This document shows positions 1 through 4,962 of a stretch of 6,525 nucleotides of DNA, in pieces. Origin of the DNA: Spirochaetaceae bacterium (GTDB lineage Bacteria > Spirochaetota > Spirochaetia > Treponematales > Breznakiellaceae); contig JAITHR010000247.1 in assembly GCA_031279895.1 (NCBI GenBank), positions 1 through 6,525 of the forward strand, read 5' to 3'. Within the stretch, counting starts at the first letter, position 1; every line of letters begins with the position of its first letter. The notes beneath the pieces are model-generated. The model was not told the DNA's origin. It did no database searches and saw only the letters and a program-made list of their open reading frames with translations. The position numbers and the translations under genes were made by a program.

Positions 1-29
1 TCATAAGCGTCCTGCGAAGCGCCCCGAAC
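1..29 (+). repeat. Direct repeat copy 1 (29 bp)
   Basis: Begins TCATAAGCGT and ends TGCGAAGCGCCCCGAAC. It matches 139-167 at 27 of 29 positions, differing only at bases 11-12 (CC versus TA). It may extend beyond the window's left edge. A third, degenerate GCGAAGCG core lies at 226-233. This looks like part of a dispersed intergenic repeat family, but other copies cannot be checked here. Confidence 0.75.
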
Positions 30-62
30 CGGGCAACGACAGACAAGCTGCCTCCGGCGGCT

Positions 63-81
63 GGGGGGTCATAGACCCCCC
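63..81. repeat. Perfect inverted repeat GGGGGGTC-ATA-GACCCCCC
   Basis: Eight base pairs with a three-base loop, followed by AAA and a second run of six C (85-90) that could compete for the G arm. There is no T-tract on the plus strand, so it is not a standard terminator in that direction. Function is unknown; it is probably part of the local repeat element. Confidence 0.6.
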
Positions 82-123
82 AAACCCCCCACTGCGGCTT
101 CCCGCGCCGCACCCCGAACAACG

Positions 124-136
124 CCGTCTCCGACGG
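124..136. repeat. Small hairpin, inverted partner of 316-328
   Basis: CCGTC-TCC-GACGG forms a 5-bp stem with a three-base loop. The sequence at 316-328, CCGTC-GGA-GACGG, is its exact reverse complement. Both arms could therefore fold locally or pair with each other across about 200 bp. A related 12-mer, GGAGACGGCGTT (411-422), inside the next coding region is the reverse complement of 120-131. Confidence 0.5.
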
Positions 137-138
137 TT

Positions 139-167
139 TCATAAGCGTTATGCGAAGCGCCCCGAAC
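139..167 (+). repeat. Direct repeat copy 2 (29 bp)
   Basis: Second copy of the 1-29 repeat, 138 bp downstream. In this copy the left half contains CATAA-GCG-TTATG (140-152), a 5-bp inverted repeat that copy 1 lacks because of its two substitutions. It is followed by AACGC, extending the 13-mer that is also found at 112-124. Confidence 0.75.
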
Positions 168-364
168 AACGCGCCGCCCCTTACCGCGCACAACAACGCG
201 GCGCTCCCGAACCGCCCGCCGTTGCGCGAAGCGTAGCCGCGCCTCAACAGTAGCCAGCCCGCTCACCGGACAAGGTGTTGCACTGCTTTGAAACAACAGG
301 CGGCCATGTTTGAAGCCGTCGGAGACGGGCCGGAGGCTGCGGCTGGAAAGGGGGAGGGGAAAAG

Positions 365-1618
365 GTGTATGCTTTACGCATGGATTTCAGTGCTGAAGAA
401 TTACGAGGCCGGAGACGGCGTTTTGCCGCGGCCATGAATGCCCGCTGTCCTGACTGGAATACCGCGGCGTTTACCGATTCGGTTAATCAATACTATTTTA
501 CCGGAACCATCCAAGACGGAATCGTCCTTATCCAAAGGGATGAGAGCAGTCCGAACGGGAGCAGGCTCTTCTACGGGGTGCGCCGGAGTTTTCCCAGAGC
601 GGCTCTGGAAACCCCGCTCTTTAAAGAAGAGAACGGCGGGGACGAAACCTTCTCGCCTCTGCGCTCGTATCGGGACGCGGCGGAAAAGACAGGCGCGGAC
701 ACGGGGAAACTCTATCTTGAAGGAGAGACCTTTTCCCTCGCATCCCTTGAGCGGCTGGGTAGGTATTTTTCTTTTTCCGAGCCTGTGGGGTTTCTTGATA
801 CGGTTATACGCGAAATACGGAGCGTCAAGTCCGACGCGGAACGCGCCCTTATCCGCAGGTCCGGGGAAGCCCACCGAATCGTGCTTGAAGAAGAGGTTCC
901 CGCGCTCCTTCGGGAGGGCATGAGCGAAGCGGAGTTTTTGGGGGAACTTGCGGCGGCCATGTACCGGCACGGGTATCAGGGGCTTAACCGGTTCCACCAA
1001 AAGCACGGGGGCATAACCATAGGCCAGATAGGTTTCGGCACGAACGCCCTGTATCCTTCCATGTTTGACGGGCCCGGCGGCGCCAAAGGCGAAAGCCCCG
1101 CGTCGCCGCTGAGCGCCGACCACGAACGCCGCCTTGCCAAAGGAGACGCGGTCTTTGTGGATATTGGATTCGGAGTCCGGGGATACCACAGCGACAAGAC
1201 GCAGGTGTATTTTTTCGGCGCCGAACCGCCGGAACCGTTTGAGAAAGCCCACCGGTTCTGCCTCGAAATACAAAGACTGCTTGCGGCGCTGCTCGCGCCC
1301 GGGGCGGTTCCGTCAAAAATCTATCAGGAGATAATGGGGTCTGTCAGCGCCGAGGATCTGGATTGTTTTATGGGGGTCGATAACCGGCACCGCGTCAAAT
1401 TCCTGGGACACGGGGTCGGGCTTACAATCGACGAGCTGCCGGTTATTGCGGCGGGTTTTGACAAACCTCTCGAAGAGAACATGGTTATTGCCCTTGAGCC
1501 GAAGAAAGGGGTTCCGGGCATAGGACTGGCCGGGGTGGAAGATACCTATATCGTAACGCCGCAAGGAGGGGTCTGCGTTACAGGCGGCGGGAAAGAGATT
1601 ATTCGGGTGAGAGCCTGA
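365..1618 (+). CDS. M24-family metallopeptidase (Xaa-Pro aminopeptidase/dipeptidase-like)
   Basis: A 417-residue cytoplasmic protein with the pita-bread metallopeptidase architecture: a divergent N-terminal domain (about 1-155) and a C-terminal catalytic domain (about 160-417). All five metal ligands expected of the family are visible: Asp266 (FVDIG), Asp277 (GYHSDKTQ), His349 (GHGVG), Glu378 (ALEP) and Glu392 (GVEDTY). The 11-residue Asp-Asp and 29-residue His-Glu spacings match PepP-type enzymes, so it should bind a dinuclear metal site and be active. Members typically cleave X-Pro bonds in peptides, though M24 also includes creatinase-like and non-peptidase members, so the substrate is uncertain. 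The GTG at 365 is preferred because GGAGG lies 7 bases upstream; ATG 380 is an alternative with poorer spacing. No signal peptide is seen. About 200 bp and a likely promoter separate it from the hydrogenase cluster, so it is probably an unrelated transcription unit. Confidence 0.88.
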   Translation: MYALRMDFSAEELRGRRRRFAAAMNARCPDWNTAAFTDSVNQYYFTGTIQDGIVLIQRDESSPNGSRLFYGVRRSFPRAALETPLFKEENGGDETFSPLRSYRDAAEKTGADTGKLYLEGETFSLASLERLGRYFSFSEPVGFLDTVIREIRSVKSDAERALIRRSGEAHRIVLEEEVPALLREGMSEAEFLGELAAAMYRHGYQGLNRFHQKHGGITIGQIGFGTNALYPSMFDGPGGAKGESPASPLSADHERRLAKGDAVFVDIGFGVRGYHSDKTQVYFFGAEPPEPFEKAHRFCLEIQRLLAALLAPGAVPSKIYQEIMGSVSAEDLDCFMGVDNRHRVKFLGHGVGLTIDELPVIAAGFDKPLEENMVIALEPKKGVPGIGLAGVEDTYIVTPQGGVCVTGGGKEIIRVRA

Positions 1619-1676
1619 GTAAAGCCTTGAGTATGGAATATCGCGTGAAAAAGGCGCGTCAACATTAAAAAAATAC

Positions 1677-1705
1677 TTGACCGGCTTTCGGTTCGGAGTC
1701 ATACT
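1677..1705 (+). promoter_or_regulatory. Candidate sigma70-type promoter for the hydrogenase cluster
   Basis: A TTGACC -35 (1677-1682, 5 of 6 consensus) is followed by a 17-base spacer and a CATACT -10 (1700-1705, 4 of 6). The expected start is near 1712, giving a leader of about 115 nt before the first ORF. It lies just after the peptidase gene and no obvious terminator separates them. The -10 box overlaps the left arm of a 9-bp inverted repeat (1701-1709/1776-1784). The two are alternative readings unless the repeat acts as a DNA operator. Confidence 0.45.
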
Positions 1706-1784
1706 GAAATTACCACCCTACACGCGGCGGATTACCGCCGTCTATCGTAAGGCGGGAGGCTGGGAGTATAGGCGCTTTCAGTAT
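1701..1784 (+). promoter_or_regulatory. Structured leader: 9-bp closing inverted repeat plus internal hairpin
   Basis: ATACTGAAA (1701-1709) and TTTCAGTAT (1776-1784) are exact reverse complements. They enclose a perfect 6-bp hairpin, CGGCGG-ATTA-CCGCCG (1725-1740), followed by a G-rich stretch. GGCGG at 1751-1755 could compete with the hairpin's 5' arm for CCGCC, giving an alternative fold. ACCCT (1715-1719) can pair with AGGGT (1816-1820), which overlaps the following ribosome site. This resembles a cis-regulatory RNA or an operator pair. It matches no riboswitch class that I can recognise by eye. Confidence 0.35.
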
Positions 1785-1811
1785 ACAAAATAACGGCATA
1801 AGTAAAGATGT

Positions 1812-1818
1812 AAGGAGG
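1812..1818 (+). promoter_or_regulatory. Strong ribosome binding site for the leader ORF
   Basis: AAGGAGG is a near-perfect anti-16S match, seven bases before the ATG at 1826. It is the main reason for annotating the short ORF that follows, because no protein similarity supports it. It is among the best ribosome sites in the window. Confidence 0.7.
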
Positions 1819-1825
1819 GTACGCT

Positions 1826-1984
1826 ATGGCGGCATTACAAGAAAATAAAACACCCTGTTGCTATCGCGGCACGGAGTTTCAGTTGTTCTTGCGGATTTTC
1901 CAAGGGATCGACAGAAAAACAGCGGTATTGGCAGGTATCCGGAGCGGCGCGGCGGCAAAGTGTGCCGGGGGGGGAGCGGCATGA
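1826..1984 (+). CDS. Small hypothetical protein / leader ORF overlapping hycB-like gene
   Basis: Encodes 52 residues, starting MAALQENKTPCCYRG and ending AAAKCAGGGAA. The case for it is positional: AAGGAGG lies seven bases upstream of its ATG, and its TGA stop (1982-1984) overlaps the next gene's ATG (1981-1983) as ATGA, a classic translational-coupling junction. I recognise no domain. There is a Cys-Cys pair at 11-12 and one more Cys at 46. The middle is mildly hydrophobic (EFQLFLRIF) but too short and charged for a confident membrane segment. The Ala/Gly-rich tail is encoded partly by a run of eight G (1967-1974). It could be a regulatory leader peptide, a small subunit, or an N-terminal extension of the next protein if a one-base shift occurs at the G-run. 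That it is translated is moderately likely; that the product has a function is uncertain. Confidence 0.45.
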   Translation: MAALQENKTPCCYRGTEFQLFLRIFQGIDRKTAVLAGIRSGAAAKCAGGGAA

Positions 1985-2496
1985 ACCTTTTTGTAAAAGC
2001 AAATCCCGCCCGGTGTATCGGGTGCAGGACGTGTATGATAAGCTGTGTGGTTGCCCATGAAGGCGCGAGGATATTTGAGATAGACCCGGACGGGTATGAC
2101 TTTAATCCGCGTCTCTTTATGGTAAAAACCGCTCGGATAAGTGCGCCGGTTCAGTGCAAACACTGCGAGAATCCCGCGTGTAAGAGCGCGTGTACGTCCA
2201 ACGCGATAACCGTTGAAGGCAACGCGGTGGTCATCAACCGGAACAAATGTATCGGGTGCAAGAACTGCGTAATCGCCTGTCCCTTCGGCGCGGTGGAAAT
2301 CGTTGAAACCGCGGAGGTCCAAACCGACGGGTCCTTTAAGAAGATCGCCAATAAATGCGATCTCTGCGCGGGGGTTGCGGATTCTCCTTCCTGCGTAAAA
2401 GTCTGTCTCACCGAAGCTTTGTCGCTGGTAAGCGAGGAAAAACTCGAAACAAGTCTGGAGGAAAAACGCAAAAACGCGGTGCTCTGCCAAGGGTAA
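1981..2496 (+). CDS. hycB: HycB-like four-cluster ferredoxin subunit (first copy)
   Basis: A 171-residue electron-transfer protein of the HycB/HydN/CooF type, expected to carry four [4Fe-4S] clusters between hydrogenase and partner enzyme. The 16 ligand cysteines fall in four groups: C12-C15-C18-C22; C59-C62-C67-C71 (CX2CX4CX3C); C90-C93-C96-C100 (followed by PFGA); and C126-C129-C138-C142 (CX2CX8CX3C). The ATG at 1981 is preferred over the open upstream frame because MNLFVKANPARCIGC matches the usual HycB N-terminus and a GGGGAG ribosome site precedes it. It has no signal peptide or membrane segment, so it is cytoplasmic. Its start overlaps the stop of the 52-codon ORF, and fdhD follows after 9 bp. 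The cluster 3-to-4 linker is shorter than in the second copy at 4376. The HycB-like family call is firm. Assignment as an HDCR subunit is inferred from the neighbours. Confidence 0.88.
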   Translation: MNLFVKANPARCIGCRTCMISCVVAHEGARIFEIDPDGYDFNPRLFMVKTARISAPVQCKHCENPACKSACTSNAITVEGNAVVINRNKCIGCKNCVIACPFGAVEIVETAEVQTDGSFKKIANKCDLCAGVADSPSCVKVCLTEALSLVSEEKLETSLEEKRKNAVLCQG

Positions 2497-2505
2497 ACCG
2501 CATGG

Positions 2506-3276
2506 ATGCGCTGTATGAACGAAAAAGAAACCGCCGATTCCTCATGGGACGAATTACCTATTGTCCGAATCGACGGAAACCGGCGGTATAAACGTACCGA
2601 CAGGCTGATTAGGGAGGAGGCGTATCGGCTTAGTGTCAATGGAAATCCGGTCCATACCTTTGCCTGTACGCCTGTTGATTTAGAGGATCTTGCGGTAGGG
2701 TATGCTTTTGCGGAAGGCTATATTGCCGGATTCGGGGATATTCAGAGCCTAACGGTTGATCAGAAAGAGCGGGAAATCCGGCTGTCCGTAGAGAACGGGG
2801 ACAGTTCCCGGAGGGAAGCGGCCTTTCCTTTTTCAAACGGTTCTTCTTTAGAGGATTATTCAGAGCATTATTCTTTCTCTAAAGAAGCGATTTATACCCT
2901 GTGGGAAACCTTTAATCAACAGTGCAGACTGTTTCATATAACCGGCGCGGTTCATGGAATGGCGCTGACCGACGGGAGCGAGATCGCGGTCCTCCATGAG
3001 GACGCTGCCCGGCATAACGCGGCGGCAAAGACTATTGGGGAGATGGTGCGTAAAGGCATGAGCCCGGAGGGGAAAGCCTTTATTTTTAGCGGCAGGCTTG
3101 CGCTGAAAATAGTTATGATGATCGAGCGTACCGGCGTGAAAGTGCTGCTCTGTCATGGAGCCGGCACGTTGGACGCGGTGAAGCGGGCCGAAACCGCCGG
3201 GATTACCCTTGCGGGATTTGTGCGTCGAGGCTATATGAACATTTATACCCATAGCCAGCGGATTACCGAGTCATAG
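2506..3276 (+). CDS. fdhD: FdhD-family formate dehydrogenase accessory protein, lacking CxxC loop
   Basis: A 256-residue cytoplasmic protein. FdhD normally relays sulfur from a cysteine desulfurase (IscS) to the bis-MGD cofactor of formate dehydrogenases. Family motifs visible are TPVDLEDLAVGYAFAEGYI (55-73), TGAVHGMAL (146-154), SGR (195-197) and a C-terminal block resembling the family's GITLxGFxRxxxMNIYTH. Two expected features are missing. The CxxC loop, normally between the N-terminal block and TGxxH, is absent: the only cysteine in that stretch is Cys140, alone and in the wrong place. The usual Ser-Glu after GR is replaced (GRLALKI instead of GRxxSEM-like). Other cysteines are Cys3, Cys54 and one in LLCHGAG. 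The start could be ATG 2506 or ATG 2515; both have weak ribosome sites. Its position between hydrogenase-type genes suggests it serves a formate dehydrogenase encoded elsewhere, or that it has been repurposed. Confidence 0.85.
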   Translation: MRCMNEKETADSSWDELPIVRIDGNRRYKRTDRLIREEAYRLSVNGNPVHTFACTPVDLEDLAVGYAFAEGYIAGFGDIQSLTVDQKEREIRLSVENGDSSRREAAFPFSNGSSLEDYSEHYSFSKEAIYTLWETFNQQCRLFHITGAVHGMALTDGSEIAVLHEDAARHNAAAKTIGEMVRKGMSPEGKAFIFSGRLALKIVMMIERTGVKVLLCHGAGTLDAVKRAETAGITLAGFVRRGYMNIYTHSQRITES

Positions 3277-3286
3277 GGAGGTGAGC

Positions 3287-3565
3287 ATGAAGATCGAAGC
3301 GGCGCCGGAACATATTCTGATACGATGCGCGAGGTGCGGACAAGAGACCTGCGCCGTAATCTGCGCCGAGAACGCGATGGTGTATCTTCGGGGAGATCTC
3401 TTAATCGAAGCGGCGAAGTGCGGGCCGTGCGTGAAAAAGAGACTGCCTATACCGGATTGTATTGCGGCGTGCCGGTACGCCGTAGACAAACAGGTATTTG
3501 AGGATGTTCCTATAGAAGAAAAACGAAAGGTTGCCGCAGACGGTTTAACCTTATTGTATGATTAA
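3287..3565 (+). CDS. Small ferredoxin-like protein with two four-cysteine motifs
   Basis: A 92-residue protein with cysteines in two ordered groups, C14-X2-C17-X4-C22-X3-C26 and C45-X2-C48-X9-C58-X3-C62. This is the pattern expected for two [4Fe-4S] clusters. The spacing differs from textbook bacterial ferredoxins (CX2CX2CX3C twice). It is closer to the second and fourth cluster motifs of HycB-like proteins, so it looks like half a HycB. The segment from about 66 to 92 is a short cysteine-free tail rich in charged residues. ATG 3287 is preferred over GTG 3281 because GGGAGG (3276-3281) is spaced for it. It begins 10 bp after the fdhD stop and precedes the siroheme protein gene, so it may carry electrons to that protein. 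It has no signal peptide or membrane segment. I do not recognise a named family. Electron transfer is inferred from the cysteine pattern. Confidence 0.75.
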   Translation: MKIEAAPEHILIRCARCGQETCAVICAENAMVYLRGDLLIEAAKCGPCVKKRLPIPDCIAACRYAVDKQVFEDVPIEEKRKVAADGLTLLYD

Positions 3566-3569
3566 ACCG
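3541..3569 (+). repeat. Inverted repeat spanning a stop codon in the operon
   Basis: CGGTTTAA (3541-3548) and TTAAACCG (3562-3569) are perfect reverse complements with a 13-base loop. The right arm contains the TAA stop of the small ferredoxin-like gene. No T-tract follows, so it is not a normal terminator. It may be an intercistronic stability or processing hairpin, or chance. Confidence 0.35.
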
Positions 3570-3618
3570 GACGGATCGTTTCAGGCGCAAAACCGCACGG
3601 TATTTGGAGGCAATAAAT

Positions 3619-4305
3619 ATGGAAGTTGACGCCGCCGCATTAAAAAGCAAAGGATTTTTTCAGCAGGTCCAGAAGGATTTCTTTTCTTTGCGGCTCTGCG
3701 TGTCCGGCGGTACAGTGAGTACCGGTTTTTTAAAAAAAGTAATAGAAATCGCTGAAAACCATGGTAACGGACAGATCCATGTTACCACCCGTCAGCAGAT
3801 TGAAATCCCGTTTATTCCCTCTGAAAAGGTGGAAACTGTCCGGGGGATACTGCAAGAGGCCGGTATCAAAGCGTTTATCGCCGGGCCGAGAGTAAGAGGC
3901 GTGTCAGCCTGTTTTGGCGCGGCGGTTTGTAAATTCGGCAAAATAGACACGGGGGATCTGGCGCGTGCGATTTATGACAAATACTTTGGGCGCGAGCTTC
4001 CCGCGAAATTAAAAATCGCCGTAACCGGCTGTAAAAACAACTGCGCCCGAGTCGAGGCAAACGACATCGGCATACGAGGATCAGAGCAAGGATATACGCT
4101 GTATTTCGGCGGTTGTTTCGGCCATGAAATCAGAGTGGGCAAAACGATTATACCGGTTCTCCCTAAAAAAGAGGATGTGTTAAACGCGCTTGAAAAAACG
4201 CTGGATTTTTTTGCCCGTAACGCCGCCAAAGGCGAACGGCTTGGCAAACTGCTTGATCGTGTCGGCGTTGATGATTTTAAAAAGATACTGGAACAAGGGC
4301 TTTAG
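3619..4305 (+). CDS. Compact siroheme/[4Fe-4S] sulfite/nitrite reductase-family protein
   Basis: A 228-residue cytoplasmic protein of the nitrite/sulfite reductase hemoprotein superfamily. An N-terminal ferredoxin-like half contains the family TTRQ motif (residues 56-59, TTRQQIEI). The catalytic half carries the complete coupled-cluster signature C98-X5-C104 and C138-X3-C142, whose last cysteine bridges siroheme iron to the [4Fe-4S] cluster. Arginines and lysines near the active site (Arg58, the GPRVRGVSAC segment, Lys139) are consistent with anion and siroheme binding. At about 220-230 residues it resembles small assimilatory-type sulfite reductases rather than the 500-plus residue duplicated enzymes. 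It has no added ferredoxin domain, so electrons must come from a partner; the preceding ferredoxin-like protein or HycB subunits are natural candidates. ATG 3619 has GGAGG 8 bases upstream. The second hycB-like gene follows after 70 bp. The substrate (sulfite, nitrite or other) cannot be read from the sequence. Confidence 0.85.
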   Translation: MEVDAAALKSKGFFQQVQKDFFSLRLCVSGGTVSTGFLKKVIEIAENHGNGQIHVTTRQQIEIPFIPSEKVETVRGILQEAGIKAFIAGPRVRGVSACFGAAVCKFGKIDTGDLARAIYDKYFGRELPAKLKIAVTGCKNNCARVEANDIGIRGSEQGYTLYFGGCFGHEIRVGKTIIPVLPKKEDVLNALEKTLDFFARNAAKGERLGKLLDRVGVDDFKKILEQGL

Positions 4306-4375
4306 AATCATTATTAAATAGACGGCGCCGGAATCTTTCTGTTGTTTCGGTACGTCGATAAGGAGATGTTTTATT

Positions 4376-4960
4376 ATGGATGGAGAGTTATCGTATTTTG
4401 TGATGGCGGACATAGAAAAGTGTACCGGCTGCCGCGCTTGTGAGGTCGCCTGTTTTGCCGCACACGAGAAGGGGGCGCTGAAAACGGTGGGAACCGTTAC
4501 ATCGCCGGTTATTCCTAATTTGTACCTTACCAAGACTGATCGCGGTACAATGCCGGTACAGTGTCATCACTGTGAAAACGCGCCGTGTCTGCAATCCTGC
4601 ACAACCGGCGCGATTTTCCGACAGGACGGAATTGTAGTGGTGAACCGCAGGAAGTGTATCGGGTGCAAGAACTGCGCGATGGCCTGTCCTTTCGGCGCTA
4701 TCGCCATGCTGGGCGCCTCTGAAGTGGTCAAGGCCGCCGAGACGTTCGGATGTGCGGGGGTTCCCAAAGAACAGGGCCACGTCAAGTACGTCAATAAGTG
4801 CGACCTATGTGTTGGCAAGGAGAGACCCGCGTGTGTGGCGACCTGTCCGAATGAGGCGCTGCGTTTAGTTGATCTCGCATCCGAGGTGCAGGAGAAACGG
4901 ATTCGGGCGACCAACGCGATAGAATCGGTCGCGGACTCGACAAAACAGGGGAGGGCCTAA
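4376..4960 (+). CDS. hycB: HycB-like four-cluster ferredoxin subunit (second copy)
   Basis: A 194-residue soluble iron-sulfur protein paralogous to the product of 1981-2496. The four cluster motifs are C16-C19-C22-C26; C63-C66-C71-C75; C94-C97-C100-C104 (followed by PFGA); and C142-C145-C153-C157 (CX2CX7CX3C). The linker between the third and fourth motifs is about 12 residues longer than in the first copy and contains an extra cysteine, Cys126. The polar C-terminal tail (about 165-194) is also longer. AAGGAG (4360-4365) precedes the ATG by 10 bases. Only 2 bp separate its stop from the hydA start, so it is most likely the immediate electron partner of HydA, as HycB3 is thought to be in HDCR. 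Two copies with different linkers suggest each docks a different partner. The family call is firm; the partner assignment is inferred. Confidence 0.9.
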   Translation: MDGELSYFVMADIEKCTGCRACEVACFAAHEKGALKTVGTVTSPVIPNLYLTKTDRGTMPVQCHHCENAPCLQSCTTGAIFRQDGIVVVNRRKCIGCKNCAMACPFGAIAMLGASEVVKAAETFGCAGVPKEQGHVKYVNKCDLCVGKERPACVATCPNEALRLVDLASEVQEKRIRATNAIESVADSTKQGRA

Positions 4961-4962
4961 AC

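Larger units (their letters stand above)
1..364. other. GC-rich, repeat-bearing intergenic region, no gene supported
   Basis: No reading frame here has a convincing ribosome site plus recognisable protein. The open frames are low-complexity Arg/Gly/Ala/Pro-rich translations of GC-rich DNA. The block holds a 29-base direct repeat (1-29 and 139-167), a shared 13-mer CCCCGAACAACGC (112-124 and 160-172), a perfect G6/C6 hairpin (63-81) and two small hairpins that are reverse complements of each other (124-136 and 316-328). The last part, about 351-359, is the purine-rich ribosome site of the following gene. The end of an upstream gene before position 1 cannot be seen. Confidence 0.6.

Noticed and set aside
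1..240. CRISPR array from the repeated GCGAAGCGCCCCGAAC units
   Set aside because: Only two good copies, irregular spacing (about 109 bp between them) and internal related sequence; not a regular repeat-spacer pattern.
401..1273. Long minus-strand open frame (290 codons) across the M24 peptidase gene
   Set aside because: It overlaps a gene with all catalytic residues intact, shows no recognisable domain, and is a typical antisense shadow in GC-rich DNA.
1706..1825. tRNA or known riboswitch in the hydrogenase leader
   Set aside because: No cloverleaf or T-loop consensus, and no cobalamin, THF, fluoride or similar signature recognisable by eye; kept only as an unassigned structured leader.
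1827..1930. A third-frame translation with Cys-Ser-Cys-Gly-Phe-Ser-Lys resembling the start of a CDGSH iron-sulfur motif
   Set aside because: The defining CDGSH residues are absent in all three frames and there is no ribosome site for that frame; treated as chance.
1858..1980. In-frame upstream extension of the first hycB-like gene from TTG 1858 (41 extra residues)
   Set aside because: No ribosome site precedes the TTG, and the ATG at 1981 gives the standard HycB N-terminus with clusters at the expected distance. The extension is considered only through frameshifting at the G-run.
1982..1984. TGA of the short ORF as a selenocysteine codon
   Set aside because: Read-through meets a TAA four codons later and no selenoprotein motif is present; the TGA is better explained as the ATGA coupling junction.
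2248..2269. 22-base identity between the two hycB-like genes (2248-2269 and 4655-4676)
   Set aside because: It encodes the conserved CIGCKNC cluster motif, so coding conservation between paralogues explains it better than a mobile or regulatory repeat.
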